Assembly (NCBI RefSeq): GCF_040655075.1
Contig: NZ_JBFAJC010000030.1
Coordinates: 59,651 to 123,650, forward strand
DNA length: 64,000 nt
From: Actinoallomurus sp040655075
GTDB taxonomy: Bacteria > Actinomycetota > Actinomycetes > Streptosporangiales > Streptosporangiaceae
Reading direction: 5' to 3'
Shown: positions 16,485 to 25,087 of the stretch, piece by piece
Layout of the letters: each line of letters starts with the position of its first letter
Position numbering within the stretch: position 1 is the first letter of the stretch
Translations under genes and position numbers: made by a program
The notes under the pieces: generated by a model
The model's input: the letters and a program-made list of their open reading frames with translations, nothing else
The model's database searches: none
Told to the model about the DNA's origin: nothing

Positions 16485-19400
16485 ATGAGACCGAAGCACG
16501 CACGGCTGCGGTTCCTCGCCGGAAGCGCTGTCATCAGCCTCCTCACCTCCGCGTCCGCCGTCCTCGGGTTGGCATCGCCCGCGTCCGCCGCGGACGGCCC
16601 CAACCTGGCGGCGGGAAAGACCGTCTCCGCCAGCAGCTACACCGACGTGTACACCCCTGCCAACGCCAACGACGGGAACCAGTCGACCTACTGGGAGAGT
16701 GCCAACAACGCCTTCCCGCAGTGGATCCAGATCGACCTCGGCGCGGCGGTCAGCACGGACAAGGTCGTGCTGAAGCTGCCGACCGCCAACTGGGGCACCC
16801 GGACCGAGACCTTCGCGGTCCAGGGCAGCACCAACGGCACGAACTACACCGACATCGTCGGCTCGGCGGGTCACACGTTCGACCCCGCGAGCAACAACAC
16901 GGTGACGATCGGGTTCGACACCGTCGTCACGCGGTATCTGCGCCTGAACATCACCGCCAACACCGGCTGGCCGGCCGGGCAGGTGTCGGAGTTCGAGGTG
17001 TACGGACCGAGCACCGGCGACCAGCAGCCGCCGACCGCGCCGACGAACCTCGCCTACACCGAGCCCGGCTCCGGTCAGATCAGGCTGACCTGGAACGCCG
17101 CCACGGACAACGTGGGCGTGACCGGTTACGACGTGTACGCCAACGGCGCACTGCGCGGCAGCGTCGCGGGGAACGTGCTGACCTACACCGACACCCAGCC
17201 GGCCACCGCGACCGTCACCTACTTCGTCCGGGCGAGGGACGCCGCCGGCAACCAGTCACCCGACAGCGGCTCGGTCACCCGTACGGGCAGCGGCGGCACC
17301 GGCACCAACCTCGCGGCCGGTAAGCCGATCACGGCCTCGTCCCACATCTTCGACTTCGTGGAGACGAACGCGAACGACGACAACGTCGGCACGTACTGGG
17401 AGGCGGCCGCGAACAGCTACCCGAACACCCTCGCGGTGAACCTTCGGGTGAAGGCCGACATCAGCTCCGTCGTCGTCAAGCTCAACCCGGACGCCTCCTG
17501 GAGCCGGCGCACCCAGACCATCGAGGTGCTCGCCCGGCCGAAGCACTCCGGCGACTTCACCAGCGTCGTCGCGGCCAAGACGTACACCTTCGACCCGGCG
17601 TCCGGCAACACGGTGACGATCCCGGTGACCACCACGGCCGCCGAGGTGCAGCTGAAGTTCACCGCCAACTCCGGCGCCACCGGCGGTCAGGTCGCCGAAC
17701 TCCAGGTCATCGGCACCCCGGCCCCCGCACCCGACCTGACGATCAGCGGCATGTCCTGGAGCCCGGCGTCGCCGACCGAGACCGACGCCGTCTCGCTCAC
17801 CGCGACGGTGAAGAACATCGGGACGGCGGCCTCCGACCCGACCAACGTCAACTTCTACCTGGCCGGGCAGAAGGCCGGCACCGCGGACGTGGGCGCCCTC
17901 GCAGCCGGGGCCTCGACGACGGTGACCGCGTCGGCGGGGACCCGTGACGCGGGGACCTACCAGCTCAGCGGCAAGGTCGACGAGGCCGACAACGTCCTGG
18001 AGCTGAATGAGGACAACAACTCCTACACCAATCCGACGTCGCTGACGGTGGCGCCGGTCGCCAGCTCCGACCTGATCGCGTCGTCGGTGACCTGGACACC
18101 CGGCAACCCCTCGAGTGGCGACACCGTGGCGTTCGGCGTCACGGTGAAGAACCAGGGCACCGTGGCCTCCGGCTCCGGGTCGCACGGCATCACCCTCACA
18201 CTCCTCGACGCGAACAACGCGACCGTGAAGACGTTCACCGGCTCGGTCAGCGGGACCCTCGCCGCGGGCGCCACCGCGGTGCCTGTGGACCTCGGCTCGT
18301 GGACGGCGGTGAACGGCAAGTACACCGTCAAGGTCGTGCTGGCCAATGACACGAACGAACTGCCGGTCAAACAGGGCAACAACACCAGCAGCACACCGTT
18401 CTTCGTCGGACGCGGCGCGAACATGCCGTACGACATGTACGAGGCCGAGGACGGCGTCCTGGCCGGCGGAGCGACGACCGTCGGGCCGAACCGTACGATC
18501 GGCGACCTGGCCGGTGAGGCGTCCGGCCGCCGCGCGGTGAAGCTGGCCACCACCGGCAGCAGCGTGGAGTTCACCACCAGGGCGAGCACCAACACGCTCG
18601 TGACCCGGTTCGCCATCCCCGACGCCTCGGGCGGCGGCGGGATCAACTCGACGCTGGACGTCTACGTCGACGGGACGTTCCTCAAGGCCATCGACCTGAC
18701 CTCGCACTTCGCGTGGCTCTACGGCAGCGAGACGAGCCCGGGCAACTCGCCGGACTCCTCGCCGCGGCACATCTACGACGAGGCGCACGTCATGCTCGGC
18801 ACGACCGTACCGGCCGGGCACAAGATCAGGCTGCAGAAGGACGCGGCCAACACGGCGGCCTACTACTCGATCGACTTCATCAACACCGAGCAGGTCTCCC
18901 CCATCGCCAACCCCGACCCGGCCAAGTACGCGGTGCCGGCCGGCTTCACCCAGCAGGACGTGCAGAACGCGCTGGACAAGGTGCGACAGGACTCCACCCT
19001 GGTCGGCGTGTACCTGCCCGCGGGCACGTACGACACGTCCGGCAAGCTCCAGGTGTACGGCAAGGCGATCAAGATGATCGGCGCCGGCCCGTGGTACACC
19101 CAGTTCCAGGCGCCCACCGGCCAGGAGAACACCGACATCGGGATCCGGGCGGACGCGACGGCGAACGGCTCGGCCTTCTCCGGCTTCGCCTACTTCGGCA
19201 ACTACACGTCGCGGATCGACGGGCCGGGCAAGGTGTTCGACCTCCAGAACGTCGCGAACGACACGATCGACAACCTCTGGGTCGAGCACATGGTCTGCAT
19301 GTACTGGGGCAACAACACCGACCACATGACGATCACCAATTCGCGGATCCGGGACACGTTCGCCGACGGCATCAACATGACCAACGGCAGCTCGGACAAC

Positions 19401-20084
19401 CTGGTGTCCAACGACGAGGCCCGCGCGACCGGCGACGACAGCTTCGCGCTGTTCGCCGCGACCGACTCCGGCGGCACCGGCGAGAAGAACAACACCTTCC
19501 AGAACCTCACGGCGATCCTGCCGTGGCGTGCGGCGGGCGTCGCGGTGTACGGCGGGCAGGACAACACCGTCAAGAACATCTACATCGCCGACACGTTGAC
19601 CTACTCCGGCATCACGATCAGCTCGCTGGACTTCGGCTATCCGATGGAGGACTTCGGACCGGACCCCACCACCTTCGGCAACATCTCGATCGTGCGGGCC
19701 GGCGGCCACTTCTGGGGCGCGCAGACCTTCCCCGCGATCTGGATGTTCTCGGCCTCGAAGCAGTTCCGGGCGATCCGGGTCAGTGACGTCGACATCATCG
19801 ACCCGACGTACTCAGGGATCATGTTCCAGACCGACTACGTCAACGGGGCGCCGCTGAACCCGGTCGCCGACACCGTGCTCACCAACGTCACCATCACGGG
19901 TGCGCACAAGAGCGGCGACGCCTATGACGCCAAGTCGGGGTTCGGTCTCTGGGCGAATGAGCTGCCCGAGCCCGGCCAGGGCCCGGCGGTCGGCTCGGTC
20001 ACCTTCCACAACCTCAAGATGAGCGACAACGCCGTCGACATCAGGAACACGACGTCCACCTTCACGATCAACGTCCAGCCGTAG
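16485..20084 (+). CDS. Secreted multidomain GH87 alpha-1,3-glucanase (mutanase/mycodextranase type)
   Basis: A 1199-residue exported enzyme. Domains in order: signal peptide (1-37); discoidin-like module (about 40-170); Fn3 (180-262); second discoidin-like module (270-410); two CARDB-like Ig domains (415-640); a CBM35/CBM6-like module starting MYEAEDGVLAGG (645-800); and a right-handed beta-helix catalytic domain (about 812-1199). Asp961 in ADGIN and the pair Asp984-Asp985 in TGDDSF have the same 23/24-residue spacing as the catalytic Asp residues of Paenibacillus GH87 alpha-1,3-glucanase. It should cut alpha-1,3-glucan, a fungal wall polymer. ATG 16485 follows GAGAGG. It is divergent from a ROK gene. 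Confidence 0.9.
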   Translation: MRPKHARLRFLAGSAVISLLTSASAVLGLASPASAADGPNLAAGKTVSASSYTDVYTPANANDGNQSTYWESANNAFPQWIQIDLGAAVSTDKVVLKLPTANWGTRTETFAVQGSTNGTNYTDIVGSAGHTFDPASNNTVTIGFDTVVTRYLRLNITANTGWPAGQVSEFEVYGPSTGDQQPPTAPTNLAYTEPGSGQIRLTWNAATDNVGVTGYDVYANGALRGSVAGNVLTYTDTQPATATVTYFVRARDAAGNQSPDSGSVTRTGSGGTGTNLAAGKPITASSHIFDFVETNANDDNVGTYWEAAANSYPNTLAVNLRVKADISSVVVKLNPDASWSRRTQTIEVLARPKHSGDFTSVVAAKTYTFDPASGNTVTIPVTTTAAEVQLKFTANSGATGGQVAELQVIGTPAPAPDLTISGMSWSPASPTETDAVSLTATVKNIGTAASDPTNVNFYLAGQKAGTADVGALAAGASTTVTASAGTRDAGTYQLSGKVDEADNVLELNEDNNSYTNPTSLTVAPVASSDLIASSVTWTPGNPSSGDTVAFGVTVKNQGTVASGSGSHGITLTLLDANNATVKTFTGSVSGTLAAGATAVPVDLGSWTAVNGKYTVKVVLANDTNELPVKQGNNTSSTPFFVGRGANMPYDMYEAEDGVLAGGATTVGPNRTIGDLAGEASGRRAVKLATTGSSVEFTTRASTNTLVTRFAIPDASGGGGINSTLDVYVDGTFLKAIDLTSHFAWLYGSETSPGNSPDSSPRHIYDEAHVMLGTTVPAGHKIRLQKDAANTAAYYSIDFINTEQVSPIANPDPAKYAVPAGFTQQDVQNALDKVRQDSTLVGVYLPAGTYDTSGKLQVYGKAIKMIGAGPWYTQFQAPTGQENTDIGIRADATANGSAFSGFAYFGNYTSRIDGPGKVFDLQNVANDTIDNLWVEHMVCMYWGNNTDHMTITNSRIRDTFADGINMTNGSSDNLVSNDEARATGDDSFALFAATDSGGTGEKNNTFQNLTAILPWRAAGVAVYGGQDNTVKNIYIADTLTYSGITISSLDFGYPMEDFGPDPTTFGNISIVRAGGHFWGAQTFPAIWMFSASKQFRAIRVSDVDIIDPTYSGIMFQTDYVNGAPLNPVADTVLTNVTITGAHKSGDAYDAKSGFGLWANELPEPGQGPAVGSVTFHNLKMSDNAVDIRNTTSTFTINVQP

Positions 20085-20096
20085 CAGAAACGGAAT

Positions 20097-20129
20097 CGCG
20101 CCCCCGGCCGGGTCCCGGCCGGGGGCGCG
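20097..20129. terminator. Strong bidirectional hairpin between GH87 and GH71/99-like genes
   Basis: Perfect 16-base complementary arms at 20097-20112 and 20114-20129, with the tip bases forming the loop. It lies 12 bases after the GH87 stop and before the end of the convergent GH71/99-like gene. There is no long U-tract on the plus side. Confidence 0.8.
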
Positions 20130-20147
20130 TTCGCGTCGGACGCTCCG

Positions 20148-21812
20148 TCAGTTCGTGATCAGATCGAACTGCTCCCACGGGCCGATCGACGTGCGGTTCG
20201 CGATGAGCGCGGAGGACCCGGCGTTCTCCGCCGTGACGTACATGTTGTTGGCCAGCGCGAGCAGGCTGACGGTGCCGTCCGCGTTGTTGATCAGCCGGAA
20301 TGTCTCCCATTGGCCGACCGATGTGCGATTGGCGATCAGCGGGGAGGCGCCCGCGTTGTCGGCGCAGACGTACTGGGCGTTGGCGTGGGCGCGCAGCGCG
20401 ATGTTGCCGCCGCCCGCGTCGACCATGTCGAACTGCTCCCACGGGCCGATCGACGTGCGGTTCGCGATCAGCGGGGAGGCACCGGCGTTCTCCGCGGTGA
20501 CGTAGTCACTGTTGGCGCGGGAGCGCAGGCTGATGACCTTGGTGCCGCCGGTGACGACGGGCTGGGTGGGCCGGGTGGCGGTCAAGGCGATCTGGCCCTT
20601 GAGCATCCGGCCGCCGTCGCCGGTGAGCCGCAGGTAGTAGTCCGACGAGCAGGCCGTGCCGTCCTCGTCCAGTGCGTACAGGCCGGAACCGGACGGGACC
20701 ATGGACGCGTTCTCGGCGGTCTTGGCGATCTGGTTGCCCTCGCCGTACTCATCGAACATGGAGATGTAGATGCCCTGTACCCCGGCCCGGACCATGTTGT
20801 AGAACTGGCGCCACATGAAGTCGCCGTGCGCGCGCTGCTGCGGCGCGGACACGTCCCCGGGCAGCACGCACGGCTGGTAGTCGATGCCGTGGGCGTTGCA
20901 GTACGCCTGGTCGGGCACGGTGTAGGTGTTGTAGGCGTTGTCGGATTCGGCGGCGCTGCCGATCGCGCCGACCATCCAGGGGCTGACCATGTTCATCGCC
21001 AGGTAGACGTCGTCGTACCCCGAGCGGGCGCCGATGCCGCCGACGTGCCATTCGCGCGCGACCCCGCCGATGACGTAACAGCCTTGGCCCTTGAACCAGT
21101 TGACGACGTCGAGGCAGGCCGACGCGCTCCAGGGATGGTTGCCGTCGTTCAGGCCGAAGCCCCAGATGCACACGACCGGCTTGCCGTTCTGGCGCGCGTA
21201 CGCGGACGAGGCCGTGTACGCGGACATCTTGTTCGTCCAGTCGGTCCTGATCTCCGACTGCATGTCCGTCCAGCCGGTGACGTCGTACATGATGTAGAAC
21301 TTCACGCCGTGCGACTCGGCGGCGCTGCGCACCTTCTGCGCCATCGCGTCGCGCGTGGCGCCCTCGCCGCCGTTGGGGTTGAACCGCTGCAGGGCGGCGG
21401 TGTCGCAGCCGTACTGCTTCATCCACGCGAAGTGGGTGTCGACGGTCTGCTGGTCGTAGGAGGAGAAGAGGGTGGCGGCCCCGCCTCCGTTGAGGTTCGC
21501 GTACGCGGTCGGGCACGCGTTGGCGTACTCGCGCATGTCCGGCCACGCCTTGATGGCGTTGTTGGTCGGCGAGGGTGCCTGGCCCCAGTTCTGGCTCCAG
21601 TGCCACCAGCCGTTGATCGGGGCCCCGTCGCCCGCGCAGGCGAACCACCCCTGATAACCGACGGTGATCTTGCCGACCACGTCGCCGGGCCCGCTGGCGG
21701 CGGCGCCGGCGGCGGAGGCAGGTCTCGCCTCGAGGCCGAGCGCGGCCAGGCCGAGGGCGGCCGACCCACCGACGGCGAAGCCGCGGATGAAGGTGCGGCG
21801 GGACAGTTCCAT
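20148..21812 (-). CDS. Secreted GH71/99-like glycosidase with C-terminal fascin-like beta-trefoil
   Basis: A 554-residue protein with a Tat signal (SRRTFIRGFAVGG). Residues about 45-400 form a TIM-barrel-type domain of the GH71/GH99-like group (VGKITVGYQGWFACAGDG, WHWSQNWG, YIMYDVTGWTDM, ISMFDEYGEGNQI). GH71 members cut alpha-1,3-glucan and GH99 members cut alpha-mannan, so either activity is possible. The C-terminal 130 residues are three repeats of a fascin/ricin-like beta-trefoil, each with PLIANRTS.GPWE or a close variant; such modules usually bind polysaccharide. The ATG follows GGAGCC. The GH92 gene ends 16 bases upstream on the same strand, so the two are probably one operon. Confidence 0.82.
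   Translation of the reverse strand: MELSRRTFIRGFAVGGSAALGLAALGLEARPASAAGAAASGPGDVVGKITVGYQGWFACAGDGAPINGWWHWSQNWGQAPSPTNNAIKAWPDMREYANACPTAYANLNGGGAATLFSSYDQQTVDTHFAWMKQYGCDTAALQRFNPNGGEGATRDAMAQKVRSAAESHGVKFYIMYDVTGWTDMQSEIRTDWTNKMSAYTASSAYARQNGKPVVCIWGFGLNDGNHPWSASACLDVVNWFKGQGCYVIGGVAREWHVGGIGARSGYDDVYLAMNMVSPWMVGAIGSAAESDNAYNTYTVPDQAYCNAHGIDYQPCVLPGDVSAPQQRAHGDFMWRQFYNMVRAGVQGIYISMFDEYGEGNQIAKTAENASMVPSGSGLYALDEDGTACSSDYYLRLTGDGGRMLKGQIALTATRPTQPVVTGGTKVISLRSRANSDYVTAENAGASPLIANRTSIGPWEQFDMVDAGGGNIALRAHANAQYVCADNAGASPLIANRTSVGQWETFRLINNADGTVSLLALANNMYVTAENAGSSALIANRTSIGPWEQFDLITN
20164..20468 (-). repeat. Internal tandem repeats encoding the beta-trefoil
   Basis: Three units inside the GH71/99-like gene. 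The 41 bases at 20164-20204 recur without change at 20428-20468, and a diverged copy lies near 20293-20333. They encode the repeated GPWEQF and IANRTS motifs. The identity between the outer copies suggests recent duplication or gene conversion. Confidence 0.85.
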
Positions 21813-21828
21813 GGTGGCTCCGTTCAGG

Positions 21829-24800
21829 TCACTTGTCGTCAGGGCAGAGGTGGAGGGCGAGGACGTTGTCGCCCGTGACGGTGACGTGGACCCGCCCGAT
21901 GGTGCCGGTGTCGCCGCCGTTGGCCAGCCGGAAGTCGCTCCCGGCGTTCTCGCGGTTGCCGAAGGCGGCATCGTCGACGGTGAACGTCGCGGTCTTCCAC
22001 GTGTCGGTGCCGGTCTTGGCGACGGGGGCGCTCTGCTTGTAGGCGCCGTCGGTGGAGTCGTACTGCAGGCTCCAATCGCCGGTGCCGTGGTCGTAATAGT
22101 CGATCGTCACCTTCACCGTGTAGTGGCCGCCGGGGACGATGGTGTTGTCGACGTCGAAGTACTCGTAGGGGGAACCGTCGGTCGTGGAGCGTCCGGAGCG
22201 ACCGCCGACGGTGACGGGCGCGGTGTGGCCGTCGCCGTTGTCGCGCAACCGCAGCCCGCACTCGGTGTCGGTGGTGCCGAGCGTGTCGCAGGCGGTCGCG
22301 GCGCCGTCGTCCGCCGGTACGGTCACCACGACCGCGCCGCCAGGCAGCGCCTGCCCGCCGGCGGTGTGGAAGGAGACCTTCACCGGGTGGTAGCCGGACG
22401 CCGTGCCTTGGGCGACGGCGATCGTGACGGGCACGTGGACGGTGTCGGCGTGGGTGAGGTCCAAGGTGCCCGACGACGGGGTCACGCTCACCCCGGCGAC
22501 GTCGGAGGCGGCCGTCCAGCGGACCTGGCCGGCGTGCCCGGCGAGCGTGGAGACGCCGACGGTGGCCGGCAGGCCGGTGCCGCCGCGGATCACCTGGGTG
22601 CCGGTCGGGGTGACGTAGCCGACCGCCGGTACCTCATGGGCCCGGTAGGACGGGGGCGCGGCCTCGTCGCCGGTGGCCCAGTGGGTGTCGGGCCGGGTGG
22701 ACAGGTCGATGTCCAGCGCGCCGCCGCTCGTGGCGAACGACGCGGGCAGGCCGGTGGACTCGTGCGGCCGGCCGTTCAGCTGCATGCCGGTGACGTACGG
22801 CGCGTCGTCGGCGGCCTTCAGCGCGTTGATGGTGATCTTCCGGCCGGTGCCCAGGCTGATCACGGCGCGTTTCACCAGCGGGCTGTTGAGCGCCAGGGCC
22901 GGGGTGCCGGGGGTGGCCGGCATCATGCCGAGCGCCGCCCACACGTATTCGGAGGACAGCGCGCCGAGATCGTCGTTGCCGGGGAGCCCGTCCGGCGCGG
23001 TCGTGAAGAGTTCGGTCTCGAAGCGCCGGGTGACCTCCTGGGTCTTCCACGGCTGCCCGACGTAGTCGTACACCCACGGCGCGGCGGTGTCGATCTCGTT
23101 GCCCGCCCAGTCGTACGGGTCGTTGCCACCGACGTTCAACTTGCTGAAGAAGTCGTCCAGCCGCGGAATCACCTTGTCCTTGCCGCCCATCGCGGTGACG
23201 AGGCCGGCGAGGTCCTGCGGGACCAGCCAGTTGTACTGCGCCGCGTTGCCTTCGTCGTAGCCGTCCTGGCCGAAGACCCCGGCCGGTGGTCTCTGGAAGC
23301 CGGGACCGGCCGGGAAGGAGCCGTGGTCGTCGCGCGGCCGCAGGTAGCCGGTGCTCGGGTCGAAGATGTTCTGCCAGTTCTGGCCGCGCTTGGCGTACTC
23401 GGTCGCGGTCGTACGGTCGCCGACCGCCTCGGCGAGCCGGGAGATGGCGAAGTCGTCGATCGCCCACTCGAGGGTCTCCGAGGCGCCCTGCAACCCGTGG
23501 TCGCCCTGGGAGGCGGCGTTGTTGGGTGCGTAGCCGAGCCGGACGTAGTCCTCCACGCCCGGCCGTTCCACCCAGCCCCAGCCGACCTTCTGCGACTTGG
23601 TCGCGGCCTTCTTCATGATGGGCAGCGCGCCGGCGACGTCCACACCACGGGCGCCGAACGCGACGTACTGGGCGAACAGCGGTACGCCGTTGTCGCCGTT
23701 CATCACGTTGCCGGTCATGTTCTGCGCCGGCCACTTCGGCCACCAGCCGCCCTGCTGCTGCGCGTCGCGAAGCAGGGAGTTCGCCATGTCTCCGGCACGG
23801 TCGGGGTACAGCATCGCCTGCAGCGGCGCCAGCGACCGGTAGATGTCCCAGTCGGAGAACATCTCGTACTGCGTGTGCCCGGCGGGCACCCGGTGGATGA
23901 CGCCGTCGAAGCCGATGTAGCGGCCGTCCACGTCGTTGAACACGCTCGGCGCCTGGAAGCTCCGGTACAGCGAGGTGTAGAAGACGGTGAGCTCGTCGGC
24001 GGACGCGCCCCCGACGGCGACCTTGCGCAGCAGGGTGCGCCATGCCCTGCGCGTGGCGGCCCGCACCTGCCCGGCGTTCCAGCCGGGTACCTCGGCCGCC
24101 GCGTTCTTCGCCGCGCCGTCCGTGCTCACGTACGACAGGCCGATCTTGGCGGTCACCGTGCTGTCGGCGGACGTGTCGAAGGTCAGGTAGGCGCCCGAAC
24201 CCGAGCCGGTCGCGCTCGACGAGCCGGGCGTGACCGTGCCGCCCTGCCACGTGCCGTGCGCGGTGAACGGCCGGTTGAACGTGAGGTCGAAGTACACCGT
24301 GTACTTGTCGTTGTTGCACAGCCCGTGCGCCGTGGCGGTGCCGGCCAGTTCGTGGTCGTTCACCACCTTCACGTCGGCGGCCAGGTCACCGCCGAGGCTG
24401 GTGCCCGACTTGACCAGCACCTGGGCCTGGCTGCCGGCCGGATAGTGGAAGGAGGCGATCCCCGTCCGGGCGGTCGCGCCCAGGTCGGCCTGGACGTTCG
24501 AGTCGGTGAGCCGCACGGAGTACGAACCGGGCGCGGCGTGCTCGTCCTGGTGCGAGAAGTGCTCGGTGCGGGCGGCCGGGTCGGTCCCGACCGCGCCGGT
24601 CACGGGCAGGATCGGGATGTCGCCGAACGACGAGCAGCCACCCGAGAAGTGCGTGAGGCTGAAGCCCTTGATGGCGTCGTCGGTGTACGAGTAGCCGGTC
24701 GGTCCGGACGGCGTGTCGGGGCCGAACTGCACCATCCCGAACGGCGCCGTCGCGCCGGGGAACGTGTTCTCCCAGTCGACGCCCTTCTTGGTGCCGATGA

Positions 24801-24939
24801 ACGGATTGACGTAGTCGGTCGGATCGGACACCGGCGTGGCCGGTGCGGATCGCGCGGGCATGGCGGCGACCGCGGACGGGGCGCCCAGCACGCACGCCGC
24901 CAGTCCGATCGCCACGATCCCGTTTCGTGGCTGCACCAC
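21829..24939 (-). CDS. Secreted GH92 alpha-mannosidase with C-terminal accessory domains
   Basis: A 1036-residue exported enzyme (signal peptide 1-26, AVAAMPA). GH92 signatures run through residues 40-750: DYVNPFIGTKKGVDWENTFP, FSLTHFSGGCSS, EMFSDWDIYRSLAPLQAM, GNEIDTAAPWVYDYVGQPWK and GNDDLGALSSEYVWAALGM. GH92 enzymes are calcium-dependent exo-alpha-mannosidases acting on mannan or N-glycans. An Ig-like domain (about 780-880) and a terminal CBM/NPCBM-like domain (about 895-1036) follow. Start: GTG 24939 or the adjacent GTG, after GGGAGG. It is upstream of the GH71/99-like gene in a two-gene unit. The fungal mannoprotein layer is the plausible target. Confidence 0.93.
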   Translation of the reverse strand: MVQPRNGIVAIGLAACVLGAPSAVAAMPARSAPATPVSDPTDYVNPFIGTKKGVDWENTFPGATAPFGMVQFGPDTPSGPTGYSYTDDAIKGFSLTHFSGGCSSFGDIPILPVTGAVGTDPAARTEHFSHQDEHAAPGSYSVRLTDSNVQADLGATARTGIASFHYPAGSQAQVLVKSGTSLGGDLAADVKVVNDHELAGTATAHGLCNNDKYTVYFDLTFNRPFTAHGTWQGGTVTPGSSSATGSGSGAYLTFDTSADSTVTAKIGLSYVSTDGAAKNAAAEVPGWNAGQVRAATRRAWRTLLRKVAVGGASADELTVFYTSLYRSFQAPSVFNDVDGRYIGFDGVIHRVPAGHTQYEMFSDWDIYRSLAPLQAMLYPDRAGDMANSLLRDAQQQGGWWPKWPAQNMTGNVMNGDNGVPLFAQYVAFGARGVDVAGALPIMKKAATKSQKVGWGWVERPGVEDYVRLGYAPNNAASQGDHGLQGASETLEWAIDDFAISRLAEAVGDRTTATEYAKRGQNWQNIFDPSTGYLRPRDDHGSFPAGPGFQRPPAGVFGQDGYDEGNAAQYNWLVPQDLAGLVTAMGGKDKVIPRLDDFFSKLNVGGNDPYDWAGNEIDTAAPWVYDYVGQPWKTQEVTRRFETELFTTAPDGLPGNDDLGALSSEYVWAALGMMPATPGTPALALNSPLVKRAVISLGTGRKITINALKAADDAPYVTGMQLNGRPHESTGLPASFATSGGALDIDLSTRPDTHWATGDEAAPPSYRAHEVPAVGYVTPTGTQVIRGGTGLPATVGVSTLAGHAGQVRWTAASDVAGVSVTPSSGTLDLTHADTVHVPVTIAVAQGTASGYHPVKVSFHTAGGQALPGGAVVVTVPADDGAATACDTLGTTDTECGLRLRDNGDGHTAPVTVGGRSGRSTTDGSPYEYFDVDNTIVPGGHYTVKVTIDYYDHGTGDWSLQYDSTDGAYKQSAPVAKTGTDTWKTATFTVDDAAFGNRENAGSDFRLANGGDTGTIGRVHVTVTGDNVLALHLCPDDK

Positions 24940-25007
24940 GAGCCTCCCTGGTCTTCGGCCGCGTCACTCGCCCGGGGCGGAGTGCGCGAAATGGAGCAAC
25001 GAAGGAC

Positions 25008-25019
25008 GACAGCGTTGTC
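25008..25019 (-). promoter_or_regulatory. LacI-type operator candidate upstream of GH92
   Basis: GACAGCGTTGTC is a near-palindrome with a central CG, 69 bases before the GH92 start. LacI-family operators in actinomycetes often have this shape (ACAACGTTGT core). No LacI gene lies in the window. Confidence 0.45.
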
Positions 25020-25044
25020 ATCAGCGGGCGCGCTGGTGACCGCG

Positions 25045-25077
25045 CCGGGCGGTCGGGGGGTGGTGCCGACCGCCCGG
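25045..25077 (-). terminator. Hairpin after the GH3 gene
   Basis: Perfect 12-base arms at 25045-25056 and 25066-25077 with a 9-base loop, 10 bases beyond the GH3 stop on the minus strand. There is no U-tract. It separates GH3 from the GH92 promoter region. Confidence 0.65.
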
Positions 25078-25087
25078 CCCCTGGCCG

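Noticed and set aside
20164..20468. CRISPR-like direct repeats
   Set aside because: The repeats lie inside a coding gene in frame and encode protein repeats; spacing is unequal and there are no cas genes.
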